Origin: an uncultured Muribaculaceae bacterium
GTDB taxonomy: Bacteria > Bacteroidota > Bacteroidia > Bacteroidales > Muribaculaceae
Direction: 5' to 3'
Assembly: GCA_910586895.1 (NCBI GenBank)
Contig: CAJUIW010000023.1
Span: 1 to 16,312, forward strand
Length of the DNA: 16,312 nt
Shown here: positions 5,208 through 13,257 of the stretch, piece after piece
Numbering within the stretch: position 1 is the first letter of the stretch
How the letters are laid out: each line of letters begins with the position of its first letter
Notes under the pieces: generated by a model
Seen by the model: only the letters and a program-made list of their open reading frames with translations
What the model was told of the DNA's origin: nothing
Database searches by the model: none
Program-made: the position numbers and the translations under genes

Positions 5208-7667
5208 TTATCGGGCTTCTGATGTCTGGAATTGGTATATGTTGCCGCCGAAATCAGTAACGACCAGAGTGTTGCCGGATAGCGCGGGGGTGCTGAATAT
5301 GGGAGCGCCCGTGCGGTATCGCCATACTATCTCACCGCTGGAGGGCTTGATGGCGTAAATGGTGCCGTCGGATGCCCCGACTATTACCAGCTGTCCAGCG
5401 AGTACCGGACTTGTCTCTACCGTGGAGGCGAATGTGCGGGTGTAGGGTGAGGTAAACACGAGGGCATTGCCAAGGAGTGTGTTCCACTTCTGCTCAAGGG
5501 TGATGCGGTCGAGGGCCACGACTCCTTTGTCGGCGGTGCCGAATATGATCTCTTTGTCAGTCAGGAGCGGGGTGGAGGTGACGTCAAGATTGTAGGGTAG
5601 CTCTTTCTGCACAATGATGTCGCCGGTAAGTGCGTTGAGGATGAAGAAGCTTTTCTGTGAGATGATGTACAGAAGTGACCCGTGCATGGCTGCTGACGCG
5701 CCACGGTTGCGCAGGCCGCGTTCGGAGCGGCTCCAGAGCAGGCGTCCTGTGGAGGCATCGTTGGCATGGAGGGCCGACCATTGTGCTGAGCCGATGAGCA
5801 CTCCGCTGCCTACGGTGAGGGTCGATGTGGTGCCTTCGCCCTGTCCCCATCCGGTGTTGCGCCACAGCAGCTTGCCTGAGGCGGCGTCGAATGCAGAGAG
5901 GGCTTTGCCACTGCCGGCGTAGACTACTCCATCGGCGGCAACGAGGCCATCGATAAGCGCGGGGAGCCCGTTGACCGGCAGCTGATGCTGCCAGCGGAGC
6001 TGGCCGGTGAGAGCATCGACGGCGTAGAGCATCCCGCATACATCCTGAGCGAACAGGAGGCCGCTGTCGATGGCTATGCTGTTTTTGATGGAATTGGCCA
6101 CGGGGTATTTCCACCGCAGGGAGCCGTCAAGAGCATTGCAGGCATATATGTGAGCGCTGTTGCCGCCATTTTCGTCGATAGATGCTGTGTAGACAGTGCG
6201 GTCATATATCAGCGGTGATGTCATGAAGATGTTGGAGCCTACGTTGGTTACCCATGTCAGCTCGGGAGTGGAGCTGATGCTGTCGGCAGTGGCTGTATGG
6301 GTGGCGTTGCCGAGCAGGTTGGTCCAGTCGGCGGTAAACCGGGGCTGCGGAGCTGAGCCGTCGAATATGAACCGGCTGTCAGTTTCGGCTGTGCGTCCAT
6401 CCTTGAATGTGCACCGTACCCGGAGTGTGAGGTCCTTTCCGGCGTATGAATCGCTGAGAGGCATATCGGCGGTCCAGGTCCAGTCGGTGCGCTGAGTGAG
6501 ATTGCGGTAAGGAATCAGAGTCTTTCCCTGATAGAGGCAGGTGTAGGTGACTCGGTCAACGTGGGAGGTTGAGGAGTAGGCGTTGACGGTCACTGTCTTT
6601 GACCGTGTGCGGCCCTGCGGAGAGGCTATGCAGAGGTTGCGGTCAAGATATGTGTAGCGGAGTTCGGATGATATATCGCCATTTTTGCCTACGCTTATGA
6701 GGCGGTAGGCTGTTGTGGCATGGTCAATTCCTCCCTTGTCAAGCGAGCTGGTGCAGATGGTGTAGACATCGCCCTGCTTCTTCATGTGATTGATATGCCA
6801 GTGGCCGTAGATCCATGCCTTTAGATTGTGGTCGTTGAGGTTGACGCTGTTGCCATCCTTGCCTTTGTAGATGAATGAATCGCCATGGAAAGGGAGGTCG
6901 TGGTTGAAGATGATCACCGGGGTGCCGGGGGCGACATGGGCAAGGTCGTTGCGGAGCCATGCACAGACGTCGTCGGCGGTATATCCGGGCCGGTGGTCGC
7001 CGTAGGCCATGGGGGTCATGATGTAATGTGTGCCGGCTACATCAAATGAATAATACACCGGGCCGTAGATGCTTTCGTAGAGTTCTTCGCCGTATTTGCC
7101 GCGCACAAGGTCGTGGTTGCCGATGCCGTAGAACACCGGCAGCCCCATTGAGGCGGTGTTCATAAGGTCGATATGCTGTTTCAGTCCGTTTTCGTAGCAG
7201 ATGTCGCCGGTGTGCATGATGAATGCGGCTCCTTCATTGGCCGCATAGTCGCGGAGGTTGCCGGTCCAGTCCTCGTGATTGGAGGTGTTGAATATCTCTG
7301 TGTCGGAGATGTGGATAAACCGGTGGGAGCCGTCGGGGGCGATGTGCGGGTTATAGGGCGTCAGGGCGAAATCGTGGACCGTCGTGGCGGAGTCAATCCG
7401 GCTGTAGTGGCGGTTGTTGGTTTTATATCCTGAGGGGGTGGTGATGAAAATGAATCGCTCCCTCGAATGTCCAGGCAGGGAGTATGTGCCGTCGGCGGCT
7501 GTTTCGGTGACATTGAGTCCATCGGACACTTTCACACCGCGTAACAGCTTCTCGCCTTTATCCCATCGGCCATTTTCATTTGAGTCAACGAACACACGTC
7601 CATTATACGGAGCTGCCGATAGTGACAGTGCGCCTATCAGCGTCAGATAAAAAGTGACTTTTCTCAT
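5208..7667 (-). CDS. Exported metallophosphoesterase–PQQ propeller fusion
   Basis: An 819-aa protein with a signal peptide (about 1-19), so periplasmic or surface exposed. Residues 23-100 form an SdrD-B/CarboxypepD-like β-sandwich (GRVFVDSNENGRWDKGE, ADGTYSL). Residues 115-345 form a calcineurin-like phosphoesterase: SDTE (121-124), GDICYENG (154-161), GNHD (183-186), NHD with His256, and GHWH (288-291). The first motif has Glu124 where DxH would give His. A linker β-domain (about 355-440) leads to a β-propeller of PQQ-like repeats (about 470-815), each with the DxxTGxxxW pattern, for example ALDGSLRW, ALTGQLRW and ASTGRLLW. The substrate is unknown; an envelope phosphodiester is a guess. The − strand neighbour upstream is a GT2 gene, 83 nt away, and the gene has its own −7 element at 7706-7713. 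Confidence 0.85.
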   Translation of the reverse strand: MRKVTFYLTLIGALSLSAAPYNGRVFVDSNENGRWDKGEKLLRGVKVSDGLNVTETAADGTYSLPGHSRERFIFITTPSGYKTNNRHYSRIDSATTVHDFALTPYNPHIAPDGSHRFIHISDTEIFNTSNHEDWTGNLRDYAANEGAAFIMHTGDICYENGLKQHIDLMNTASMGLPVFYGIGNHDLVRGKYGEELYESIYGPVYYSFDVAGTHYIMTPMAYGDHRPGYTADDVCAWLRNDLAHVAPGTPVIIFNHDLPFHGDSFIYKGKDGNSVNLNDHNLKAWIYGHWHINHMKKQGDVYTICTSSLDKGGIDHATTAYRLISVGKNGDISSELRYTYLDRNLCIASPQGRTRSKTVTVNAYSSTSHVDRVTYTCLYQGKTLIPYRNLTQRTDWTWTADMPLSDSYAGKDLTLRVRCTFKDGRTAETDSRFIFDGSAPQPRFTADWTNLLGNATHTATADSISSTPELTWVTNVGSNIFMTSPLIYDRTVYTASIDENGGNSAHIYACNALDGSLRWKYPVANSIKNSIAIDSGLLFAQDVCGMLYAVDALTGQLRWQHQLPVNGLPALIDGLVAADGVVYAGSGKALSAFDAASGKLLWRNTGWGQGEGTTSTLTVGSGVLIGSAQWSALHANDASTGRLLWSRSERGLRNRGASAAMHGSLLYIISQKSFFILNALTGDIIVQKELPYNLDVTSTPLLTDKEIIFGTADKGVVALDRITLEQKWNTLLGNALVFTSPYTRTFASTVETSPVLAGQLVIVGASDGTIYAIKPSSGEIVWRYRTGAPIFSTPALSGNTLVVTDFGGNIYQFQTSEAR

Positions 7668-7705
7668 TGCATTGATGAAGTTTTTCCGGTAGAATTACAA
7701 CAATG

Positions 7706-7713
7706 CAAAATTA
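7706..7713 (-). promoter_or_regulatory. −7 element before phosphoesterase gene
   Basis: TAATTTTG on the − strand is an exact TAnnTTTG match, 39 nt upstream of the start codon in an AT-rich gap. No TTG is seen at the best −33 distance, so this is a partial promoter call. Confidence 0.5.
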
Positions 7714-7750
7714 CAAAAAAATACAGTTTTTATAGCATGTCGGGGCCGAC

Positions 7751-8626
7751 TTATATCTTAGGTGGCCGGTGGATGGCATCGCACAGGCGGTGCATAAGCG
7801 GGGAGTGGTGCAGGCGGTAGTATGTGTGGCGGTTCTGCTCGTACATCTCTATGCGGCGCATCATCTTGCGGCGGGTTTCCTCGGAGTCGTCGGTCTTGAA
7901 TGACCCACCTTCGAGGTGTATGATTTTGGCTTGCGGCACTGAGAGGAGCTTCCATCCGAGCTTGCGCAGGCGCCGGCACAGATCGGTGTCCTCGAAGTAC
8001 ATGAAGAACTCCGGGGAGAATCCGCCGGTCTGTTCGAGAGCGGTGCGGCGCAGCATCAGGTCGGCTCCGGTGATGTAGCCCACGCTCTTGATGCGCGACG
8101 ATTTGTTGAAGCGGGTGTTGCGGCCGAATATCAGACGTTCAGGGTGCCGGCGCAGGCGTTCGCTGATTTCCCAGAATAGCCCGGGTGTGATGCGGCGGAA
8201 CGAATGTGCTTTCCGCATGTCGGGTCCGAAGAGGTTGCCGCCGCATGCCCCGGCCTGCGGGTAGCAGTCAAGGCACTCTGCGAGCATCTTGACAGCATTG
8301 TTCACCAACAGTGTGTCAGGATTGAGACAGAAGAGATACTCCCCCCTGGCTATATTGAAACCTTCGTTATTAGCCCCTCCGAACCCGACGTTGTCAGGTA
8401 GCTCAAGGGTGCGTACGCGGCCGCCGAAGCGCCGGGAGAGGATGTCGCCGCATCCGGGCTGAGAGGCGTTGTCAACAACTATTATTTCATAATCAATCCC
8501 GGAGGTGCGGGCTATTATGGACTCGATGCAGTCCTCTATCAGATGCAGGGAGTTGTAGTTGACTATGATGATGGATACCATCGGCTGTGGGCTATGTGGG
8601 GTCAGAGGTTGACTGTTTTCAGGCAT
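7751..8626 (-). CDS. GT2 family glycosyltransferase (rhamnosyltransferase-like)
   Basis: A 291-aa GT-A fold glycosyltransferase of family 2, resembling rhamnosyltransferases of O-antigen and capsule pathways. Visible motifs are VSIIIVNYNS (17-26), VDNAS (51-55), NVGFGGANNEG (79-89), LNPDT (101-105, the metal/nucleotide site), GADLMLRR (187-194) and FEDTDLCRRLRKLGW (211-225). It transfers a sugar from a nucleotide donor on the cytoplasmic side of the membrane. The donor and acceptor are unknown. The first 15 residues are low-complexity and poorly family-like. The ATG at 8626 has GGAG upstream and overlaps the lactonase gene by 25 nt, suggesting translational coupling; the ATG at 8581 (MVSIIIVNYNS) is a good alternative. 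There is no surrounding polysaccharide cluster. Confidence 0.9.
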   Translation of the reverse strand: MPENSQPLTPHSPQPMVSIIIVNYNSLHLIEDCIESIIARTSGIDYEIIVVDNASQPGCGDILSRRFGGRVRTLELPDNVGFGGANNEGFNIARGEYLFCLNPDTLLVNNAVKMLAECLDCYPQAGACGGNLFGPDMRKAHSFRRITPGLFWEISERLRRHPERLIFGRNTRFNKSSRIKSVGYITGADLMLRRTALEQTGGFSPEFFMYFEDTDLCRRLRKLGWKLLSVPQAKIIHLEGGSFKTDDSEETRRKMMRRIEMYEQNRHTYYRLHHSPLMHRLCDAIHRPPKI

Positions 8627-9747
8627 ACCACTCCGGGTATTTTCAGGCTATGGCCGGTGTCCGTGAGTGCTCCGCTGGCCGGATTGCGGCTGAACACCTG
8701 CACTATGCCGTCGTTCTTGCATGCCACAAGTAGAAACAGTCCGTCGGGTGTGATAAGGAAATTGCGCGGATGGGCGGCTGTGGGGGTATGCCCTTTGTAG
8801 CGTATCTCACCGGTACGGGTATTGACGTCGAAGGTGGCTATGCCTTCATGCTTGAGACGGAGCGACGCGTAGAGATTGCGCAGGTCGGGCGACAGCTGGA
8901 TGTCGCCGGCTCCGTGGGCAAGCGCGGTGTCGGCTGCCAGATGCTGGCGTGGTATCAGGGTCTTTTTATTGTAGTCAAGCACGGTGACTGTATCGGATAT
9001 CTCGTTGATGAGGTAGGCTATGTTGCCCTTGGCGTTGAATACGATATGGCGCGGGCCAGCTCCGGCGGGGAGCTGCACCTGTGTGGCCTGGTCGGTGATG
9101 ACGAGGGAGTCGGAGTCCTCCTGAGCTACGGGGAACATGTTGATGCGGTCAGTGCCGAGGTCGTTGACCAGCAGGAAGCGTCCGTCGGGGGTGAAGGTGG
9201 CACAGTGGGGGTGCGGGGTGTCCTGACGCCCGGCCACCGGGCCTGAGCCTGTGAATCGGAGGCGCTGCTTGACGGGGGTGAGCATTCCGGTGGAGGATAT
9301 GCCGAATATTGTGGCTGTGCCACCGTTGTAATCAGCCGTCACGACATAGCGTTCGTCGGGGCTGACGCTTACATAGCAGGGGGCTGCTGAGCCTACGGGG
9401 AGTGTACATGCAATGGATGGCATGGAGTGCTTTCCGGCAGGGCGGAGAGCTGTGATGCGCGAGTGCATGGAATCGCCTTCCGATACCACATAGATCATAC
9501 CGGAGCGGGTGGCTTGTGCCATGTACGATGCATTGGGCACCTCGGTAGTGCCGTCAATGACTGTTAGGGAAGAGTCGGCCGGATCGAAGTGAAGCAGGCG
9601 CAGTGCGGTATCGCCCGGTTCGGTATAGCTCCCGGCCATAATGGTGAATCCATGCTCAGGAATAGCTTCTGATTCCGCGGCTTTATTGCCGGCGGCGCAT
9701 GAACTCAGGAGGAGTGCCGCAACGGCGGCTATGGCTTGTATCTTCAT
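8602..9747 (-). CDS. Lactonase-family lipoprotein (7-bladed propeller)
   Basis: A 381-aa member of the YbhE/Pgl-type lactonase family (PF10282), a seven-bladed β-propeller. The N-terminus MKIQAIAAVAALLLSSC is a lipoprotein signal with the lipid-bearing Cys17, so the protein is exported and membrane-anchored. Family motifs include GSYTEP (39-44), SYMAQ (74-78), DTPHPHCATFTPDGRFLLVNDLGTDRI (176-202), GAGPRHIVF (229-237), LINEIS (246-251) and AAHPRNFLITPDG (324-336). The classical enzyme opens 6-phosphogluconolactone in the cytoplasm. An exported copy therefore probably acts on another lactone or sugar derivative, as many Bacteroidetes homologues may. It overlaps the GT2 start at its 3' end. Its own −7 element is at 9765-9772. 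Confidence 0.88.
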   Translation of the reverse strand: MKIQAIAAVAALLLSSCAAGNKAAESEAIPEHGFTIMAGSYTEPGDTALRLLHFDPADSSLTVIDGTTEVPNASYMAQATRSGMIYVVSEGDSMHSRITALRPAGKHSMPSIACTLPVGSAAPCYVSVSPDERYVVTADYNGGTATIFGISSTGMLTPVKQRLRFTGSGPVAGRQDTPHPHCATFTPDGRFLLVNDLGTDRINMFPVAQEDSDSLVITDQATQVQLPAGAGPRHIVFNAKGNIAYLINEISDTVTVLDYNKKTLIPRQHLAADTALAHGAGDIQLSPDLRNLYASLRLKHEGIATFDVNTRTGEIRYKGHTPTAAHPRNFLITPDGLFLLVACKNDGIVQVFSRNPASGALTDTGHSLKIPGVVCLKTVNL

Positions 9748-9764
9748 CTGACGATAGTTTTCGC

Positions 9765-9772
9765 CAAAGATA
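9765..9772 (-). promoter_or_regulatory. −7 element before lactonase gene
   Basis: TATCTTTG on the − strand matches TAnnTTTG exactly and lies 17 nt upstream of the lactonase ATG, so the leader would be about 10 nt. It begins 10 nt past the stop of the 25-codon ORF. The −33 region is AT-rich without a well-spaced TTG. Confidence 0.5.
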
Positions 9773-9781
9773 CGAAAAAAA

Positions 9782-9859
9782 TTACAATTTTATAGCTTCA
9801 AGTTCCTGCGGTGTAAGGATATGTGCGTCGGGAATGTTGAGGTTTTTAATGCGTTTCAT
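9782..9859 (-). CDS. Mini-ORF: GG-leader-like peptide, 25 aa
   Basis: A 25-codon ORF (ATG at 9859, TAA at 9782-9784) lies on the same strand 25 nt after the VKOR/C39-like gene. Its peptide starts MKRIKNLNI, has DAHIL at 11-15 and ends LTPQELEAIKL (15-25). This has the layout of the leader of Bacteroidales natural-product precursors (basic start, LNL-like motif, then a helix of the type LSxEEMKxIxGG). The GG and any core peptide are missing: codon 25 is TTG, followed by the stop. It could be a complete small peptide, a truncated relic of a precursor, or a chance ORF. The adjacent VKOR with a C39-like domain, a partner of such precursors in gut Bacteroidales as I recall, argues against chance. 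No upstream start exists in frame. Confidence 0.5.
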   Translation of the reverse strand: MKRIKNLNIPDAHILTPQELEAIKL

Positions 9860-9884
9860 AGCGGGTATATGTTTTGAGGATTGA

Positions 9885-10931
9885 TTATTGATTATCGACA
9901 AGGTCGTCATCATCATCGTCATCATCTGGGGCGAGCAGCTCGGCTACGCGGTTGTAGGCCAGCAGGGCAAACAGATAGGCTGCGCCGAGCGCCGCGGGTG
10001 TCCAGAGCGGCAGGCTCAGGTGCATCCACCATCGCAGCGGGAGGTAGCTTATGGCCAGCAGCCAGAGCAGCGCCTGAACGGTGAGGCATAGCGTGCACCA
10101 TGCGTGGGCGCGGTAATGCTGGTACCATACGCTCCAGAAGGAGAAGGGGAGGCAGCAGAGGTTGAACAGCGCGAGCCATGGCAGAGCCGACGGGAATGCC
10201 AGCAGAGCCACGAGGCTGACGGTGAAGTAGGCGGCTCCAACCTCGCTCCAGCCGAAGAGACCGTAGAATCTGGCGGCTGACTGGCGCAGCACGTGGTCGC
10301 ATCCATGGGGCTGCAGGGCGCCGCAGAAGCGGTCGGCGGCAACGCTTTCGCGGCGTAGCGATTTGACTATGAGCAGATAGCTTACGTATAGGCCGGCCAT
10401 GTCAAAAAGTGCTATAAGGTAGGCGGCCGGGATGCGGTAGATACCGTTGGCCACAAAGGCATATACTATCAGGAACAGGGCGGACAGGGCCATAAGCCAG
10501 CGCATGACTTTATGGCCTGTCTCGGTAATGCGGTGCAGGCGGTAGCCGGGTTCTGAGGCGCCTCGCCGTGGCGCGGTCAGCAGAGCCACTCCGCTCCAAT
10601 GCTGCATGAAGTCGGCGAGCGGCATTGACGAATGCCCCTGCTCGGCAGCTACCTCCACGCTTGCGCTTCCGAGGGATGTCACCACGGTGAATCCATCGGT
10701 CATCTGGGCCATGAACGGCACCGGCAGCGAGTGGACCTGACTGCGGTCGTCAAGGCGGATGCCCTGCGATTCAATCCCGTACTCGTCAAGCAGGCGTGTC
10801 AGCCCGAACATGGTATGGAAGGGCATGGTGGTGAAGCGGCGTTCGCTGTAACGCCGTGTGTACGGGACGCCAAGCGCCTCAAGGAGCAGGCTGAACACGG
10901 AGGGATGTATGTTGGTGGATGTGCTGTTCAT
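9885..10931 (-). CDS. VKOR membrane protein with C39-like N-terminal domain
   Basis: A 348-aa protein. Residues 1-125 resemble a peptidase C39-type domain (FHTMFGLTRLLDEYGIESQG, LPVPFMAQMTDGFTVVTSL) but contain no cysteine, so it cannot be a C39 protease and probably binds a peptide. From about 144 the protein is membrane-embedded with five to six helices and carries a vitamin K epoxide reductase domain. Cys203 and Cys211 are the loop pair, and Cys279-Thr-Leu-Cys282 is the quinone-linked CxxC site. VKOR proteins oxidise thiol partners and pass electrons to quinone, forming disulfides outside the cytoplasm. The C-terminus carries eight Asp in a row (336-343), encoded by a GAT/GAC tract at 9903-9926. 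It is followed by a leader-like mini-ORF and preceded by the sialidase terminator. No thioredoxin domain is fused. Confidence 0.87.
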   Translation of the reverse strand: MNSTSTNIHPSVFSLLLEALGVPYTRRYSERRFTTMPFHTMFGLTRLLDEYGIESQGIRLDDRSQVHSLPVPFMAQMTDGFTVVTSLGSASVEVAAEQGHSSMPLADFMQHWSGVALLTAPRRGASEPGYRLHRITETGHKVMRWLMALSALFLIVYAFVANGIYRIPAAYLIALFDMAGLYVSYLLIVKSLRRESVAADRFCGALQPHGCDHVLRQSAARFYGLFGWSEVGAAYFTVSLVALLAFPSALPWLALFNLCCLPFSFWSVWYQHYRAHAWCTLCLTVQALLWLLAISYLPLRWWMHLSLPLWTPAALGAAYLFALLAYNRVAELLAPDDDDDDDDLVDNQ

Positions 10932-10969
10932 GACTATACAACACAGCTACCGCTCCGAAAGTTTATGGC

Positions 10970-11005
10970 TATAAAAGCAGTAGAGCCACCCATGCGGGCG
11001 GCTCT
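10970..11005 (-). terminator. Terminator after the sialidase gene
   Basis: AGAGCC (10982-10987) pairs with GGCTCT (11000-11005), with an inner CCC/GGG pairing around ATGC and one mismatch. On the − strand the hairpin is followed by ACTGCTTTTATAG, a short T-run. It lies 36 nt beyond the sialidase stop and before the VKOR start, so it would close the sialidase operon. Confidence 0.6.
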
Positions 11006-11041
11006 GCGTAATATAATGATTTGTGACTGAGTGTCAGCGTA

Positions 11042-12154
11042 TCAGCGGAGTATCTCCTCAATTGGAAGCTCGGTGAACCACAGACGGAAGCCATCGCCAT
11101 TGTCGGCAGTCTCCTCAACGAGGAATCCGATATTGCCGTTGGGGAGGATGGTCATGGCTGAGTAGGCGCTCGGGCCGCGTACTATGCGGTGCTTGTGGGG
11201 CCATGTCTTTCCGTTGTCGGAGCTTACGTAGACAGTGACGTTGTCACGGTCGGTTGGGCTTCCGGGGAGAGTCTGGAGCATGAGGTCATATCCGTTGCGG
11301 TCATAGCGGAGAATGTCGCCGTTGCATGCCGGATCGGGGAGATCTTTTATCCCTACAGGTTCACTCCATGTGCGGCCATTGTCCTTTGAGTAGGAGAATA
11401 TGCGCGGGCCTTTGAAGCGGTTGCGGATACTCATGATAACCGTGCCGTCCTTGAGCTGCACTATCTTTGATTCGTCGCCGTTGGTGGTGGCGGGGTTCTC
11501 GCTCACCTTCCATGTGCGGCCTCCGTCGTCGCTGTATACGGCGTAGACGGGGAATTCTTTTACGCCTTCCTGACGGGTGACTATCGCGAACATGATGCGT
11601 CCGTTTTTGAGCTGAGTGGCAGCGCCTGATGATGCGAACATGCTGCATCCCTGGATTTTGCCTTTCTCACCTGTGGTGGTGTAAATCTGCGGATTGATGT
11701 CGAGCGGCTCTCCCCATGTCTTGCCATTGTCAGTGGAGCGTATCACGGAGATATGACCCGGTGTCTTCTGCCACAGGCCGTTGCCATGTGTGCAGATTAT
11801 GAGGATGTCGCCGGTCTTGCGGTCGACCACGATAGCCGGGTCGCCATAGCCGCCGATAGAATCGTGCTCGGCCACGGTGATCTGTTCGCCCCATGTGCGT
11901 CCGCCGTCAGTGGAGCGGCGCACCACGATGTCGATTTTCGCAGGGAGGTCGCCGTTGTGCTCTATTCGCTTGTCGGCCACGGCTACGATTGAGCCGTCCT
12001 TGGCGGTGACAATGCCGGGTATGCGGTAGTATTTCGAGCCGTTGGTGTTGAGGTCAAACACCAGTGAGCGTGCCGGGGGAGTCTGGGCCGCAGCTCCGAA
12101 TGCACATGCCGCCATGATGCACAGGGCAGCTATGTAACGGATAAGTTTCTTCAT
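11042..12154 (-). CDS. nanH: Secreted exo-α-sialidase, GH33
   Basis: A 370-aa sialidase that cleaves terminal sialic acids from host glycans such as mucin. A signal peptide covers about 1-23. The fold shows the YRIP motif (43-46, Arg44) and five Asp-boxes of the form SxDxGxTW at 81-88, 140-147, 208-215, 256-263 and 311-318. Likely catalytic residues are the arginine triad Arg44, Arg244 (SIRNR) and Arg303, the acid in IEHNGD (Asp69), Glu228 (NGDESK) and the nucleophile Tyr331 (GPSAYSAM). No lectin domain is present; the protein is a bare catalytic propeller. It lies 13 nt after the kinase gene, so the two are cotranscribed. Specificity for linkage type cannot be read. The substrates are outside the cytoplasm. 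Confidence 0.93.
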   Translation of the reverse strand: MKKLIRYIAALCIMAACAFGAAAQTPPARSLVFDLNTNGSKYYRIPGIVTAKDGSIVAVADKRIEHNGDLPAKIDIVVRRSTDGGRTWGEQITVAEHDSIGGYGDPAIVVDRKTGDILIICTHGNGLWQKTPGHISVIRSTDNGKTWGEPLDINPQIYTTTGEKGKIQGCSMFASSGAATQLKNGRIMFAIVTRQEGVKEFPVYAVYSDDGGRTWKVSENPATTNGDESKIVQLKDGTVIMSIRNRFKGPRIFSYSKDNGRTWSEPVGIKDLPDPACNGDILRYDRNGYDLMLQTLPGSPTDRDNVTVYVSSDNGKTWPHKHRIVRGPSAYSAMTILPNGNIGFLVEETADNGDGFRLWFTELPIEEILR

Positions 12155-12167
12155 ATTCGGGAGCTGA

Positions 12168-13256
12168 TTATGCCAGCTGGCTGTTGATGAATTCTACCAT
12201 AGCGGGGGTGTGGGCTTCCACGCTTTCGAGCATCTTGACCTGAGCGCGTGTGCGCACGAGGTTGTGTTCCGGATAGGCAATCTTATAGTATGTGTCGCCA
12301 TTGATGTAGTCGGTCAGGAAGCGCACAGCCTGCATGTAGGGGAAGAGGGCGGCGGCGTAGGGGAGCATCTCTATTTCAAGCGGGGTGAGGAATGCGCGTG
12401 CCTCGCTCAGATAGCCCTCGGTGAAGGCTTTGAAGATGTCCATATTGAAGTTGACTTTCGACAGGTCGGGCTCGTCCTCGGCCGATGTGCAGGCTCCGGT
12501 GCGGAGGAAGTCACCGTAGTCGCTGAATATGAAGCTGGGCATTACGGTGTCTAGGTCAATGACACAGAGCACACGGCCTTCGGCATCGAACATCATGTTG
12601 TTGACCTTGGTGTCGCAGTGGCACACGCGCTTGGGAAGCTTGCCCTCGCGGTAGAGGCGCTCGGCGGCGGTCATCTTCTCGGCGCGGCGCAGGAGGTCGT
12701 CGACAATGGGGCGCACCTCGTCAAGACGGCCGGCGGCGTTTGCTTCAACAGCATCATTGAGCTGCTTGAGGCGGAATTCCATGTTGTGGAAGTCGGGGAT
12801 TGACTCTACAAGAGTGTCGGGTATGTCCACGAGCTGTGCCTGGAAGCGTCCGAAGGCAGCTCCGGCATGGCGGGCATAGTGGGGGTTGACCTCCTCAAAG
12901 GTATATGCGTCGGGGATGAACACCATCATGCGCCAGTACGATTCGCCGTCGAAGAAGTAGGTCTTGTCGGAATCACGCAGCGGGAGGAAAGTGAGCACGC
13001 GGCGGTCAATGTCGTCGGCGCCCTCGGCTTCGAGTTTGTGGCGCAGATGGCGGGTCACGGCGGCTATGTTGGCCTGCAGGCCCTCCACGTCGGTAAATAT
13101 ATTGTGGTTAATGCGCTGCAGCACATAGTCGGGAGTGTCGGTGGCAGCTGTGTTCACGCGATAGGTGTCGTTGATAAGTCCGTTGCCGAGCGGCTTGATT
13201 TCAGAGATTTCGCCTGTGGTGGCAAAACGGCTTACGATGTCATTCAGTTTTTCCAT
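12168..13256 (-). CDS. APH-fold sugar kinase, NahK-like
   Basis: A 362-aa cytoplasmic kinase of the aminoglycoside phosphotransferase/choline kinase fold. PLGNGLINDTYRV (22-34) is the nucleotide loop, HCDTKVNNMMF (213-223) carries the catalytic Asp215 and Asn219, and IDLDTV (233-238) carries the metal-binding Asp236. The whole pattern resembles N-acetylhexosamine 1-kinase (NahK), which phosphorylates GalNAc or GlcNAc at C1. The order, kinase directly upstream of sialidase, fits use of amino sugars freed from mucin-type glycans. The exact sugar is inferred, and other small-molecule kinases of this fold are possible. It begins one base after the stop of the 85-aa gene and precedes the sialidase by 13 nt, a tight operon. 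Confidence 0.8.
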   Translation of the reverse strand: MEKLNDIVSRFATTGEISEIKPLGNGLINDTYRVNTAATDTPDYVLQRINHNIFTDVEGLQANIAAVTRHLRHKLEAEGADDIDRRVLTFLPLRDSDKTYFFDGESYWRMMVFIPDAYTFEEVNPHYARHAGAAFGRFQAQLVDIPDTLVESIPDFHNMEFRLKQLNDAVEANAAGRLDEVRPIVDDLLRRAEKMTAAERLYREGKLPKRVCHCDTKVNNMMFDAEGRVLCVIDLDTVMPSFIFSDYGDFLRTGACTSAEDEPDLSKVNFNMDIFKAFTEGYLSEARAFLTPLEIEMLPYAAALFPYMQAVRFLTDYINGDTYYKIAYPEHNLVRTRAQVKMLESVEAHTPAMVEFINSQLA

Positions 13257-13257
13257 G

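Noticed and set aside
5584..6114. A 176-codon open frame on − inside the phosphoesterase gene
   Set aside because: It is an alternative frame of the propeller repeats, rich in Arg/Pro/Ala, typical of a GC-rich shadow frame.
8770..9246. A 158-codon open frame on + opposite the lactonase gene
   Set aside because: The opposite strand encodes a complete, well-recognised lactonase-family protein; this frame shows no domain.
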